From Streptomyces violaceorubidus (lineage in GTDB: Bacteria; Actinomycetota; Actinomycetes; Streptomycetales; Streptomycetaceae), in the NCBI RefSeq assembly GCF_000717995.1, contig NZ_JODM01000031.1:16009-80008 (forward strand): a DNA stretch of 64,000 nt. The letters are read 5' to 3'. The stretch's first letter is position 1; each line of letters begins with the position of its first letter. A model generated the notes under the pieces. It did no database searches, was not told where the DNA came from, and saw only the letters and a list, made by a program, of their open reading frames with translations. The position numbers and the translations under genes were made by a program. Positions 8,017-16,395 of this stretch are shown piece after piece.

Positions 8017-10650
8017 ATGGTGACGTTCGCGCAGGCGCAGGAGCGCGCGGAGGAGTGGGTCAACGGCGACTTGCCGGCGTATCAGCATCGTGAGGTGCGG
8101 GTGCGGGAGTTCGGCCTCGGGTTCGTGGTGTGGGCCGAGGACCGTGCGGACGGCCCGCGTTCGGACGGGGGTGCGCAGCGGCTGGTGATCGCCCGGGACA
8201 GTGGCGAGGCGACGTTGTGGCCCGCGCTGGCGGTGGGTGAGGTGATCCGCCGGTACGAGGAGGAGTACGGCCGTTCCGAGGAGGCGCAGGCGGCGGTTGC
8301 GGCGCCTGCGGCGCGGGTGGACCTGAATCAGACGTCGTTCTTGTTGAGTCCGCCGGAGTGGTTGCAGGAGGCGGCGGACCGGATCGGCATTCCGGATCGT
8401 CGGCGGGGCGACGAGGGGCGCGGCGACACGGGGGGTGCCGGGGTGTCTTCGGCTCCCGCCGATGCGGCGTCGGCTTCGGCTTCGGCATCGGCTTCGGCGT
8501 CGGCCGGGGCCTTGTCCGGGAGCGGTGCCGGGTGGCCGGCCGCGGGCTCCGGGGCGGGTGCGGGTGGCTCCGGCGCGGGTGCGCCGGGTGTGCCGGGTGC
8601 GCCTGCCGGGGCGACGCCCTGGGCGGGGACGGACACCAACGCGGACGCCGGTGAGGACGGTTCCGTACCGCTGCCCCAGACCGTGTTCGCGCCGCCGTTG
8701 AGCGGTGCCGACGAGGACACGCCGCCGCCGTCCACCATGCCGGAGGCCAAGACCGCGCTGATGTCGGGCGGGAGTCAGCTTCCGCCGACGGCGCTCGCGC
8801 CGGCGATCGGCGACCCGAACGCGCCAGGTGCGCCCGGTGTGCCCGGTGCGCCTGGTGTGCCCGGTGCGCCGGGTGCTTCCGCCGGTGCGGGCACGCCGCC
8901 GCCCGCCGCCCCGGTACCGCCCGCGGCCGGTCCGTCCGCCGGTCCGGGGGCGTCCGCCGCGCCGGGCCGGCCGCCCGCGTCGAACGCCGGGGACATCGCC
9001 GACGCCGCGACCAGCAAGGCTTCGCCGCCGCCCCGCCGTGGCGGTGGCTCGTCCACACCGCCCCCGCCGGGCGCCCCGGGTGTGCCGGGTGCGCGTCCGG
9101 TGAGCCCGCCCGCGCCGTCGGGGGCCCCCGCGCCGGGTGCGGCGGCGGGAGGCTATGTGCCGACGCAGCTGGTGTCCTCGCTCGGTCCCGAGGGGCCGGG
9201 CGCCCCGGGCGCCCCGCCGCAGTCCGCCGTCCCGCAGCCTCCGGCCGGTGCGCCGGGGACGCCGCCTCCGCCGGGTGCGCCGGGCGGGGTGCATCACGCG
9301 GCCACGATGCTGGCCGACCCGGGCCGGACGGGCGGCGGTGCCCCGCAGCCCCCCGGTCCGCCCGGTCCGCCCCAGCCCCCTGGTCCGCCCGGGCCCCCTG
9401 GTGTGCCGGGCGTGCCGGGTGCTCCGGCTGCTCCGGGTGCGCCTTCCGGGCCGGGTGCGCCGCCGCCTCCGCCGACCGCTCCCGGTGCGCCGGGTTCCGC
9501 GGGCGGTGCGGGCGGTGCCGTGCACCACGCGCAGACCGTGCTGGCCCCGCCGTCCCTGGGCGGCCCCGGCGGCATCGGCGCGCCCCCGCCGCCGCCCGGT
9601 GCCGTGCCCCCGCCGCCCGGACAGCCCGTGCCCGGTGTCCCGTCGGCGTACGGTTATCCGCCGCAGCCCACCGGTCAGCCGACCGTCGGCCCCGGCTACC
9701 AGGCCGTCCTGCGCTACCGCGCCCAGGACGGTTCCGAGCAGCAGCTGATCCGGCGTTCCGCGCCGGGGACGCCGCACCCGGAGTGGCAGATCTTCCACGA
9801 GCTGCGGTCCATGAACGTGCCGCCGGACCAGGTGCTGGAGCTGCACACCGAGCTGGAGTCCTGCGAGCTGCCGGGCGCGTACTGCGCGCGGATGATCCGG
9901 GAGCAGTGGCCGCAGGCGCGGATCACCTCGATCGCGCCCTACGGTCCGGACCACGCGAGCCGGCAGCAGGGCATGCGGCAGCTGCTGGCCCACCAGGGCG
10001 AGTTGCACCAGGTGGCGGACGGGCCGGCGCGGCCGGCGCCGGTGCGTGCTCCGTTGCCGCAGGTGCAGCCGGTTCCGCCGGTTCCGCCGGAGGCCGTCGG
10101 GCAGGAGCTGGCCGGTGCGTTCGGTCCGGGGGTCTTCCGGTTCGAGCAGGCAGCGGTGTCCCGGCAGGGTGTGCCGCCGATCGTGGCGCACACGCTGGTG
10201 GCCGCGGGGCTGCCGGTGGACATGGGGCCGTTCTTCTGGGCGCAGGCGCAGCCGGGTCGTCCGGTGCCGACGCTGGCGGAACTGGCGACCGAGCGCGGGG
10301 TGCAGCCGGCCTCGGACGCGGGCTCGTATCTCGTGGTGGGCAGCGACTTCGGCCGGGCGGTCTGTGTGCAGTACGGCACGGCGGCCATCGTGGCGGTTCC
10401 GGTGGAGGCGGGTCCGGGCGGTGCGCCCGTGCCGCCGCAGTTCGTGAACACGGGGCTGCCGGAGTTCGCGCGCTGTCTGGCGCTGCTGGGCCGGATGTGG
10501 CGGCTCAGGTTCGGTCTGAACCAGGAGCAGGCGGGCCGCTGGACGGTGGACTTCCAGGCGCAGTTGGCGGCGCTGGACCCGGCGGCGCTCGGGTCGCCGG
10601 AGAGCTGGTGGTCGGTGCTGCTGGAGCAGATGTGGGACGGGCTGCTGTGA
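8017..10650 (+). CDS. Multidomain Imm35-like / disordered linker / nucleic-acid deaminase-like / SUKH-4 protein
   Basis: 877 residues. Residues 1-95 resemble the YrhB/Imm35 immunity domain. Residues ~100-555 are a Gly/Ala/Pro-rich collagen-like linker (GAPGVPGAPG) interrupted by a recurring short Thr motif (for example QTVFAPP, ATMLADP, QTVLAPP). Residues ~558-670 resemble the XOO_2897-type nucleic acid/nucleotide deaminase: HPEWQIFHEL, then CELPGAYCARMI. Residues ~690-877 match SUKH-4 (GLPVDMGPFFWAQA, GLPEFARCLALLG). There is no signal peptide or membrane segment. It probably forms an operon with the WHH/SUKH-1 gene. The role is inferred only as nuclease/deaminase-related conflict or self-protection. 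ATG at 8017; the GTG at 8020 is an alternative. Confidence 0.75.
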   Translation: MVTFAQAQERAEEWVNGDLPAYQHREVRVREFGLGFVVWAEDRADGPRSDGGAQRLVIARDSGEATLWPALAVGEVIRRYEEEYGRSEEAQAAVAAPAARVDLNQTSFLLSPPEWLQEAADRIGIPDRRRGDEGRGDTGGAGVSSAPADAASASASASASASAGALSGSGAGWPAAGSGAGAGGSGAGAPGVPGAPAGATPWAGTDTNADAGEDGSVPLPQTVFAPPLSGADEDTPPPSTMPEAKTALMSGGSQLPPTALAPAIGDPNAPGAPGVPGAPGVPGAPGASAGAGTPPPAAPVPPAAGPSAGPGASAAPGRPPASNAGDIADAATSKASPPPRRGGGSSTPPPPGAPGVPGARPVSPPAPSGAPAPGAAAGGYVPTQLVSSLGPEGPGAPGAPPQSAVPQPPAGAPGTPPPPGAPGGVHHAATMLADPGRTGGGAPQPPGPPGPPQPPGPPGPPGVPGVPGAPAAPGAPSGPGAPPPPPTAPGAPGSAGGAGGAVHHAQTVLAPPSLGGPGGIGAPPPPPGAVPPPPGQPVPGVPSAYGYPPQPTGQPTVGPGYQAVLRYRAQDGSEQQLIRRSAPGTPHPEWQIFHELRSMNVPPDQVLELHTELESCELPGAYCARMIREQWPQARITSIAPYGPDHASRQQGMRQLLAHQGELHQVADGPARPAPVRAPLPQVQPVPPVPPEAVGQELAGAFGPGVFRFEQAAVSRQGVPPIVAHTLVAAGLPVDMGPFFWAQAQPGRPVPTLAELATERGVQPASDAGSYLVVGSDFGRAVCVQYGTAAIVAVPVEAGPGGAPVPPQFVNTGLPEFARCLALLGRMWRLRFGLNQEQAGRWTVDFQAQLAALDPAALGSPESWWSVLLEQMWDGLL

Positions 10651-10677
10651 GGCTCTCGCGTCGCTGACGTACCCGAC

Positions 10678-10722
10678 GGGCGGGGCCCGGTCGACTCACT
10701 GGTCGGCCGGGCCCCGCCCTTT
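10678..10722 (+). terminator. Strong hairpin terminator after the SUKH-4 gene
   Basis: A perfect 13-bp inverted repeat (10678-10690 with 10707-10719), all G/C, followed by TTTC, 28 bases after the stop codon. Confidence 0.85.
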
Positions 10723-10835
10723 CGCGTGCCGGTGTGTCGGATTATGTGGGCTTACGTCTGATCCATAAAGTCGGTCAGGTCCATGTGATACGGCAGATTC
10801 ACCACAAGCGTGACGCGAAGGGTGATTCAGGGGTG

Positions 10836-11732
10836 ATGAGCGTGAGCGGTGCATCGGCTTCCCCCCACGGTTTCGTGACCGTACGCGGGCGCGAGCGCGG
10901 TTACCGTCCCGAGCAGGTGGAGGCGTACGCCGCGGCCCTGTCCGAGGAGCGCGACGCGGCCTGGGAGCGGGCCGCTCGGCTCACCGTGCTGGCCAGGGAG
11001 ATGCAGGAGGACCTGGAGGACCTGCGGGAGGTGGTCGCGCAGCTCGCCTCGCAGGACTACGAGGTGCTGGGGGAGCGCGCGCGTGACCTGTTCCGGCTGG
11101 GCGAGGCGGAGGCCGGGGCGGTGCGCGAGCGGGCGCGCCGGGCCGCGCAGGAGTTGACGGAGGACGCGCGGGCGCACGCCGCAGGTGTGCGGGAGGCGGC
11201 CCGGGACCATGCCGACGCCGTGCGCGCGGAGGCCGACGAACGGGCCAGGCAGCGGTTGCTCGCGGCGCGCGCGGAGGCCGACGAGGCGCGGATCGAGGCG
11301 CGGCGGGAGGTGAAGGCGGCGCGTGCGGAGGCGCTGTCCGCGCTGCGTGAGATGCGCAGGCGCACCGCCGGGGCGGCTGCCGAGCAGCGCAGGGTGCTGG
11401 CCGAGCGGTGGGCCGCGGCCGAGCGGGCCGAGCAGGAGCGCGCGCGGGCGTTGGACGCTCGTCACGAGGAGTCGGTGGCGCGTGCCGAGCAGGGAGTGCG
11501 TGACGCCGAGCGGGAGTTGGCCGACGCCGGGAGGGCGGCCGAGCAGCGGCAGGAGGAGGCCCGGGCCCGGGCGGCCGAGGTGGTCGCCGAGGCGCGGGCG
11601 TGCGGCGAGCGCATCGCCCGCGACACGGAGCGGGTGCTGCGCGAGCACGGGGAGCGGTGGGACGAACTTCAGGCCCACATGGCCTCCGTGCGGAGCAATC
11701 TCAGCTCGCTGACGGGGCGTGCGGTGGAGTGA
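10836..11732 (+). CDS. Coiled-coil protein of the Streptomyces 'cellulose-binding/DivIVA-like' family
   Basis: 298 residues. A short N-terminal region GFVTVRGRERGYRPEQVEAY resembles the DivIVA-type head. The rest is almost entirely Ala/Arg/Glu-rich heptad coiled coil (residues ~30-285), ending in a short non-helical tail. Related Streptomyces coiled coils act in polar growth or as cytoskeletal filaments and are often annotated as cellulose-binding proteins; which role applies here cannot be told. The start is ambiguous: the GTG at 10842 has AGGGG at eight bases, while the ATG at 10836 has only a distant AAGGG. The gene stands alone between a strong terminator and a 789-bp spacer. Confidence 0.75.
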   Translation: MSVSGASASPHGFVTVRGRERGYRPEQVEAYAAALSEERDAAWERAARLTVLAREMQEDLEDLREVVAQLASQDYEVLGERARDLFRLGEAEAGAVRERARRAAQELTEDARAHAAGVREAARDHADAVRAEADERARQRLLAARAEADEARIEARREVKAARAEALSALREMRRRTAGAAAEQRRVLAERWAAAERAEQERARALDARHEESVARAEQGVRDAERELADAGRAAEQRQEEARARAAEVVAEARACGERIARDTERVLREHGERWDELQAHMASVRSNLSSLTGRAVE

Positions 11733-12521
11733 CACCCCGGCCCCGGCCCCGGCCCCGAGGAGGGCCGAGGCCGGGTCGGCGGGAGGGCCCGGGGCGGGTT
11801 GGGGGGCCGGTGGAGACCGGCGGGTGGGCCGGTCCGGCGGTGTCCGTGTCGGGGTCGGTCGCCCCCTGCGGGCCGCGCCCGACAGGATCCGGCCCGCCAC
11901 CGCCTCGTAGTGCCGGCGCTGCTCCGGGGCCTCGCGCCGGCCGGAGAGCATCGTGCCGAGCCGGCCGCGGGCGAAGCCCGCGATCGCGGGCCGGGTGACG
12001 GGGAGTTGGGCCGGGGCGAGCAGCGGCCCGGTGCGTGCTCCGGCGACGGCGGTACCTCTCGTCAAGTCGGGCGGTACGCGGACAGGGGCAGGCACTGGAC
12101 GGTAGGGGTGCGGCCGTGGCCCCGGTGCCGCGGGTTCCGCTTGCGTCCGACGTCGCGGGAGGGGGCACGCTCGATGGGTCTCAGGGAGGAGGCCGACCCC
12201 GACGTCCGCTCCGCCGAAGGGTGGACTGCCCCTAGGGGTACCTCCGTACTACGGGTCGGGGAGGGTTCGTACCGACGGAGGACGAGAGGGGGCCGGTGGC
12301 GTCCTTAGTCTGGCTTTACACCGCTGGGGGGCGGTGAACCGGACCCGCGGGGGTGGGGTTTTCCTCAGTAGAAGACTGCGCTGAACACCAGCGCGGTCGA
12401 CCCCCGGTCCCGGCCAGACTCTTCGAGACGGCAGCACGGCGGCACGGCACCGCGTGACAGCACACACCACGACGGTCGCGGCACCGGCGGCTCACTCGAT
12501 GACCGACATAGGAGACTTGAC
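11733..12521. other. Long spacer before the ABC exporter genes
   Basis: 789 bp without a confident gene. It contains a coding-like stretch on minus (11856-12095, listed separately) and a 350-bp leader of the ABC operon. That leader holds CCCTAGGGG and GGTACCTCCGTACTACGGGT partial palindromes near 12231-12258 and a TTAGTCT box near 12306, but no promoter I can place securely. Confidence 0.5.
11856..12095 (-). pseudogene. Possible short or degraded gene, product unknown
   Basis: From a GTG at 12095 about 80 codons show strong third-position G/C bias, including AQLPVTRPAIAGFARGRLG and REAPEQRRHYEAVAGRIL. The bias then decays and the frame runs on without a stop into the antisense of the coiled-coil gene. 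This fits the N-terminal part of a gene broken by a frameshift, or a chance open frame. I do not recognise the family. Confidence 0.3.
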
Positions 12522-13310
12522 ATGACATCGGCCGTAAGTATTCCCACGCACGGGGGCACCGGAGGGCGTACGGCCGTTGCCGCGCGAGCGCGGCAGGTCG
12601 TGAAGGCCTACGGATCGGGCGAGACCCGGGTGGTCGCCCTCGACCACGTGGACGTGGACATCGCGCGCGGCCAGTTCACCGCGATCATGGGCCCCTCGGG
12701 GTCCGGCAAGTCCACGCTGATGCACTGCCTGGCCGGTCTGGACACCGTGACCAGCGGGCAGATCTACCTCGACGAGACCGAGATCACCGGCCTGAAGGAC
12801 AAGAAGCTCACCCAGCTGCGCCGGGACCGGATCGGCTTCATCTTCCAGGCGTTCAACCTGCTCCCGACGCTCAACGCGCTGGAGAACATCACGCTGCCCA
12901 TGGACATCGCCGGCCGCAGGTACGACCGCGCGTGGCTGGAGAGGGTCGTGGAGACCGTGGGGCTCGCCGGGCGGCTCAAGCACCGGCCCACCCAGCTCTC
13001 CGGCGGCCAGCAGCAGCGGGTCGCGGTGGCCCGGGCACTGGCCGCCCAGCCCGAGATCATCTTCGGCGACGAGCCGACCGGAAACCTGGACTCGCGCGCG
13101 GGCGCCGAGGTGCTCGGCTTCCTGCGCCGGTCGGTCACGGAGCTCGGCCAGACCATCGTGATGGTCACCCACGACCCGGTGGCCGCCAGCTACGCGGACC
13201 GGGTGCTGTACCTCGCCGACGGCCGGATCGTGGACGAGATGTACAAGCCCACCGCCGACGCCGTGCTGGACCGGATGAAGGACTTCGACGCCCGGGGGCG
13301 CACGTCATGA
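12522..13310 (+). CDS. ABC transporter ATP-binding protein (MacB/LolD type)
   Basis: 262 residues. Walker A GPSGSGKST (about 57-65), ABC signature LSGGQQQR (about 159) and Walker B IIFGDEPTG (about 179) are intact, and the QAFNLLPTLNALEN stretch is typical of MacB/LolD ATPases. It powers the permease that follows. The ATG at 12522 has GGAG eight bases upstream. Its stop overlaps the permease start as ATGA (13307-13310), so the two are translationally coupled. A paralogous ATPase sits at 41921-42691. Confidence 0.95.
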   Translation: MTSAVSIPTHGGTGGRTAVAARARQVVKAYGSGETRVVALDHVDVDIARGQFTAIMGPSGSGKSTLMHCLAGLDTVTSGQIYLDETEITGLKDKKLTQLRRDRIGFIFQAFNLLPTLNALENITLPMDIAGRRYDRAWLERVVETVGLAGRLKHRPTQLSGGQQQRVAVARALAAQPEIIFGDEPTGNLDSRAGAEVLGFLRRSVTELGQTIVMVTHDPVAASYADRVLYLADGRIVDEMYKPTADAVLDRMKDFDARGRTS

Positions 13311-15871
13311 CCGTCGTGAAGACCTCGATGCGCAACTTCTTCGCGCACAAGGGCCGCATGGCGCTCTCGGCGGTGGCGGTGCTGCTGTCGGTGGCGTTCG
13401 TGTGCGGCACCCTGGTGTTCACCGACACGATGAACACCACCTTCGACAAGCTCTTCGCGGTCACCTCGTCCGACGTGACGGTCGCCCCGAAGGACGCCAA
13501 GGCCGAGGACACCCCGCAGAGCGGGGTTCCCGAGTCGCTGCCCGCGTCCACGCTGGAGAAGATCCGTTCGGCCGACGGCGTGAAGTCGGCCGAGGGCGCC
13601 GTCGTCTCGATGAACGTGACGGTCGTCAACGCCGACAACGACAACGTGGGGGCCACCAACGGCGCCCCGACCCTCGCCGGGAACTGGACCAGGAACGACC
13701 TGCGGTCCATGGAGATCACCTCGGGCCACGCCCCGCGCGGCCCGACCGAGACGATGATCGACTCCGACACCGCCGACAAGCACGACCTGAAGATCGGCGA
13801 CGAGCTGCGCACCATCGCGCAGACCGGCGACTTCAAGGCCAGGATCGTCGGCATCGCCTCCTTCACCGTCACCAACCCCGGTGCCGCGGTCGTCTACTTC
13901 GACACCCCCACCGCCCAGCGTGAACTGCTCGGCGGCCCGGACCGGTTCAGCCAGTTCAACGTCACCGCCGCCGACGGTGTCACCGACGCGCAGCTCAAGC
14001 GGAACGTCTCCGGCGCGCTGGGCGACACGTTCAAGATCCAGACGGCCAAGGAGGCGTCGGACGAAGGCCGCGCGGAAGTCGGCGAGTTCATGGACGTCAT
14101 CAAGTACGCCATGCTCGGCTTCGCCGGGATCGCCTTCCTGGTCGGCATCTTCCTCATCATCAACACCTTCTCCATGCTGGTCGCCCAGCGCACCCGCGAG
14201 ATCGGCCTGATGCGGGCCATCGGCTCCTCACGGCGGCAGGTCAACCGCTCGGTGCTGGTCGAGGCGCTCCTCCTCGGCGTCGTCGGCTCGGTCCTCGGGG
14301 TCGCGGCCGGTGTCGGCATCGCCGTCGGCCTGATGAAGCTGATGTCGGCGGCGGGCATGAACCTGTCCACCGACGACCTGACCGTCAAGACGGCGACGCC
14401 CGTGATCGGCCTGGTCCTGGGTGTCGTGGTCACCGTCCTGGCCGCCTACCTGCCCGCCCGCCGGGCCGGCCGGATCTCCCCGATGGCCGCCCTGCGCGAC
14501 GCCGGCACCCCGGCCGACGGCAAGGCCGGCTGGATCCGCGGTCTGATCGGCCTGGTGCTCACCGGCGCCGGTGTCGCCGCGCTGCTCACGGCCGCCTCCG
14601 CAGACAAGGCGAGCGACGGCTCCCTGATGCTCGGCGCGGGCATCGTGTTCTCGCTCGTCGGCTTCGTCGTCATCGGCCCGCTGCTGGCCGGTTTCGTGGT
14701 GCGGGTGATCAGCGCGGTGCTGCTGCGGGCCTTCGGTCCCGTGGGCCGCCTGGCCGAGCGCAACGCCCTGCGCAACCCGCGCCGCACCGGCGCCACCGGT
14801 GCCGCCCTGATGATCGGCCTCGCGCTGGTGGCCTGCCTGTCCGTCGTCGGTTCCTCCATGGTCGCCTCGGCCACCAGCGAGCTGGACAAGACGGTCGGCG
14901 CGGACTTCATCGTCCAGGGCAACCAGCGGATCGTGCCGCAGGCCGAGAAGGCCATGACCGGCACGGCCGGCCTGGAGCACGTCACCCGCTACAAGGTGCT
15001 CGACGCCACGCTGACCTCGCCCGACGGCAAGACGGACGACGACGGCGTCACGGCCGCCGACCCGACCTACGCCGAGGACGTGCGCCGCGCGACGACGGAG
15101 GGCAAGCTCTCCGCCGCCTACGGCACCGACGCCATGTCGGTCGGCTCCGACTACGCCGAGAAGCACGGCGTGCACGTCGGCGACACCGTCTCCGTCGCCT
15201 TCAAGGGCGGCGAGACGGCGAGGCTCAAGGTCGCCGCGATCACCAGCGACGACGTGGCCATCGACCAGGGCGCCCGGTACATCGGCATCGAGACGATGAA
15301 GAAGTACCTGCCGGCCGAGAACGTCCCGCCGAACACGATCATGTTCGCCAAGGCCAAGGACGGCCAGGCCGACCAGGCGTACGCCGCGCTGAAGAAGTCG
15401 CTGGACGCCTACCCGCAGTACCAGGTGGCCGACCAGACCGACTACAAGCAGGAGCTGAAGGACCAGATCGGCCAGCTGCTGAACATGGTGTACGGCCTGC
15501 TCGCCCTGGCGATCATCGTCGCCGTCCTGGGTGTGGTGAACACCCTGGCGCTGTCGGTGGTCGAGCGGACCCGGGAGATCGGCCTGATGCGGGCCATCGG
15601 TCTCTCCCGCCGCCAGCTGCGCCGCATGATCCGCATGGAGTCCGTGGTCATCGCCCTCTTCGGCGCGCTGCTCGGCCTCGGGCTGGGCATGGGCTGGGGC
15701 GCCACGGCCCAGAGGCTGCTCGCCCTGGAGGGCCTGAACGTCCTGGACATCCCCTGGCCGACGATCATCGGGGTCTTCATCGGCTCGGCCTTCGTGGGCC
15801 TGTTCGCCGCCCTGGTCCCGGCCTTCCGGGCGGGCCGTATGAACGTCCTGAACGCCATCGCGACGGAGTAG
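13307..15871 (+). CDS. MacB-like ABC transporter permease (FtsX domains)
   Basis: 854 residues. N-terminal membrane anchor (SAVAVLLSVAFVCGTLVF), a large extracytoplasmic domain (~50-250), then a first FtsX block with three membrane segments (about 255-390), further membrane segments near 415-470, a second FtsX-type extracellular domain and a final FtsX block at the C-terminus (about 720-850). The repeated ARTREIGLMRAIG-type cytoplasmic loops mark the MacB/FtsX family. Substrate unknown; relatives move lipoproteins, peptides or antibiotics. A second copy of this system lies at 39330-42691. The start overlaps the ATPase stop; a hairpin terminator follows 40 bases after the stop. Confidence 0.92.
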   Translation: MTVVKTSMRNFFAHKGRMALSAVAVLLSVAFVCGTLVFTDTMNTTFDKLFAVTSSDVTVAPKDAKAEDTPQSGVPESLPASTLEKIRSADGVKSAEGAVVSMNVTVVNADNDNVGATNGAPTLAGNWTRNDLRSMEITSGHAPRGPTETMIDSDTADKHDLKIGDELRTIAQTGDFKARIVGIASFTVTNPGAAVVYFDTPTAQRELLGGPDRFSQFNVTAADGVTDAQLKRNVSGALGDTFKIQTAKEASDEGRAEVGEFMDVIKYAMLGFAGIAFLVGIFLIINTFSMLVAQRTREIGLMRAIGSSRRQVNRSVLVEALLLGVVGSVLGVAAGVGIAVGLMKLMSAAGMNLSTDDLTVKTATPVIGLVLGVVVTVLAAYLPARRAGRISPMAALRDAGTPADGKAGWIRGLIGLVLTGAGVAALLTAASADKASDGSLMLGAGIVFSLVGFVVIGPLLAGFVVRVISAVLLRAFGPVGRLAERNALRNPRRTGATGAALMIGLALVACLSVVGSSMVASATSELDKTVGADFIVQGNQRIVPQAEKAMTGTAGLEHVTRYKVLDATLTSPDGKTDDDGVTAADPTYAEDVRRATTEGKLSAAYGTDAMSVGSDYAEKHGVHVGDTVSVAFKGGETARLKVAAITSDDVAIDQGARYIGIETMKKYLPAENVPPNTIMFAKAKDGQADQAYAALKKSLDAYPQYQVADQTDYKQELKDQIGQLLNMVYGLLALAIIVAVLGVVNTLALSVVERTREIGLMRAIGLSRRQLRRMIRMESVVIALFGALLGLGLGMGWGATAQRLLALEGLNVLDIPWPTIIGVFIGSAFVGLFAALVPAFRAGRMNVLNAIATE

Positions 15872-15911
15872 ACCCCTTCCGACGGCCACCGCACACGGGG
15901 GTTGCGGGGGA

Positions 15912-15958
15912 GGGCCCGGCGCCGACGTCCCACAGGGGCGCGGTCGCCGGGCCCTTTT
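15912..15958 (+). terminator. Terminator of the first ABC operon
   Basis: A perfect 10-bp stem, GGGCCCGGCG (15912-15921) with CGCCGGGCCC (15945-15954), followed by TTTT. Confidence 0.85.
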
Positions 15959-15969
15959 CGGGTCCGGCC

Positions 15970-16275
15970 ACCGCCGCGTCGGCCATCGCCGTGCCGGTCG
16001 CTGCCGTGCGGGTCGCCGTCGTGCGGGTCGCCGTCGTGCCGGCCATCGCCGTGTCGGCCGCCGTCGTGCGGGTCGCCGTCGTGCGGGTCGCCGCCGTGTC
16101 GGCCATCGCCGTGCCGGCCGCCGCCGTGCCGGTCGCCGCCGTGCCGGTCGCTGCCGTGCTGGCCATCGTCGTGTCGGCCGCCGTCGTGCGGGTCGCCGCC
16201 GTGTCGGCCGCCGCTGTGTCGGCCATCGTCGTGCGGGTCGCCGCCGTGTCGGTCGCCGTCGTGTCGGCCACCCGC
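15970..16275. repeat. 15-bp minisatellite, about 20 copies
   Basis: Degenerate tandem units of 15 bases with the pattern GYCGTGYSGGYCRYC fill most of the 524-bp spacer between the ABC permease and mfd. Because the period is five codons, long open frames appear on both strands (His/Asp/Gly-rich on minus, Val/Ala-rich on plus); neither has a start or flank that looks like a gene. Confidence 0.8.
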
Positions 16276-16395
16276 ACCCCGCGCCATCCACAGCCCCCGG
16301 CGCCGTCGAGCAGACCGACGTAACCTGGACACCCCCGACCCTCACCGAGTCGGGCTACTCGTGTTGTCCCACCCCAGGACGGAAGCGCCCCCTCC

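Noticed and set aside
7672..10191. 839-codon open frame on minus
   Set aside because: It is antisense to the WHH/SUKH-1 and SUKH-4 genes and consists of Arg/Gly/Thr runs with no domain; the plus frame carries clear domains and a ribosome site.
10878..11720. Plus-strand coiled-coil gene as a truncated secreted cellulose-binding protein
   Set aside because: There is no signal peptide and no carbohydrate-binding module; the database label 'cellulose-binding' is historical and the sequence is a cytoplasmic coiled coil.
15442..16332. Minus-strand His/Asp/Gly-rich frame over the 15-bp repeat
   Set aside because: Open only because the repeat period is a multiple of three; no ribosome site or conserved start, and it continues antisense into the permease gene.
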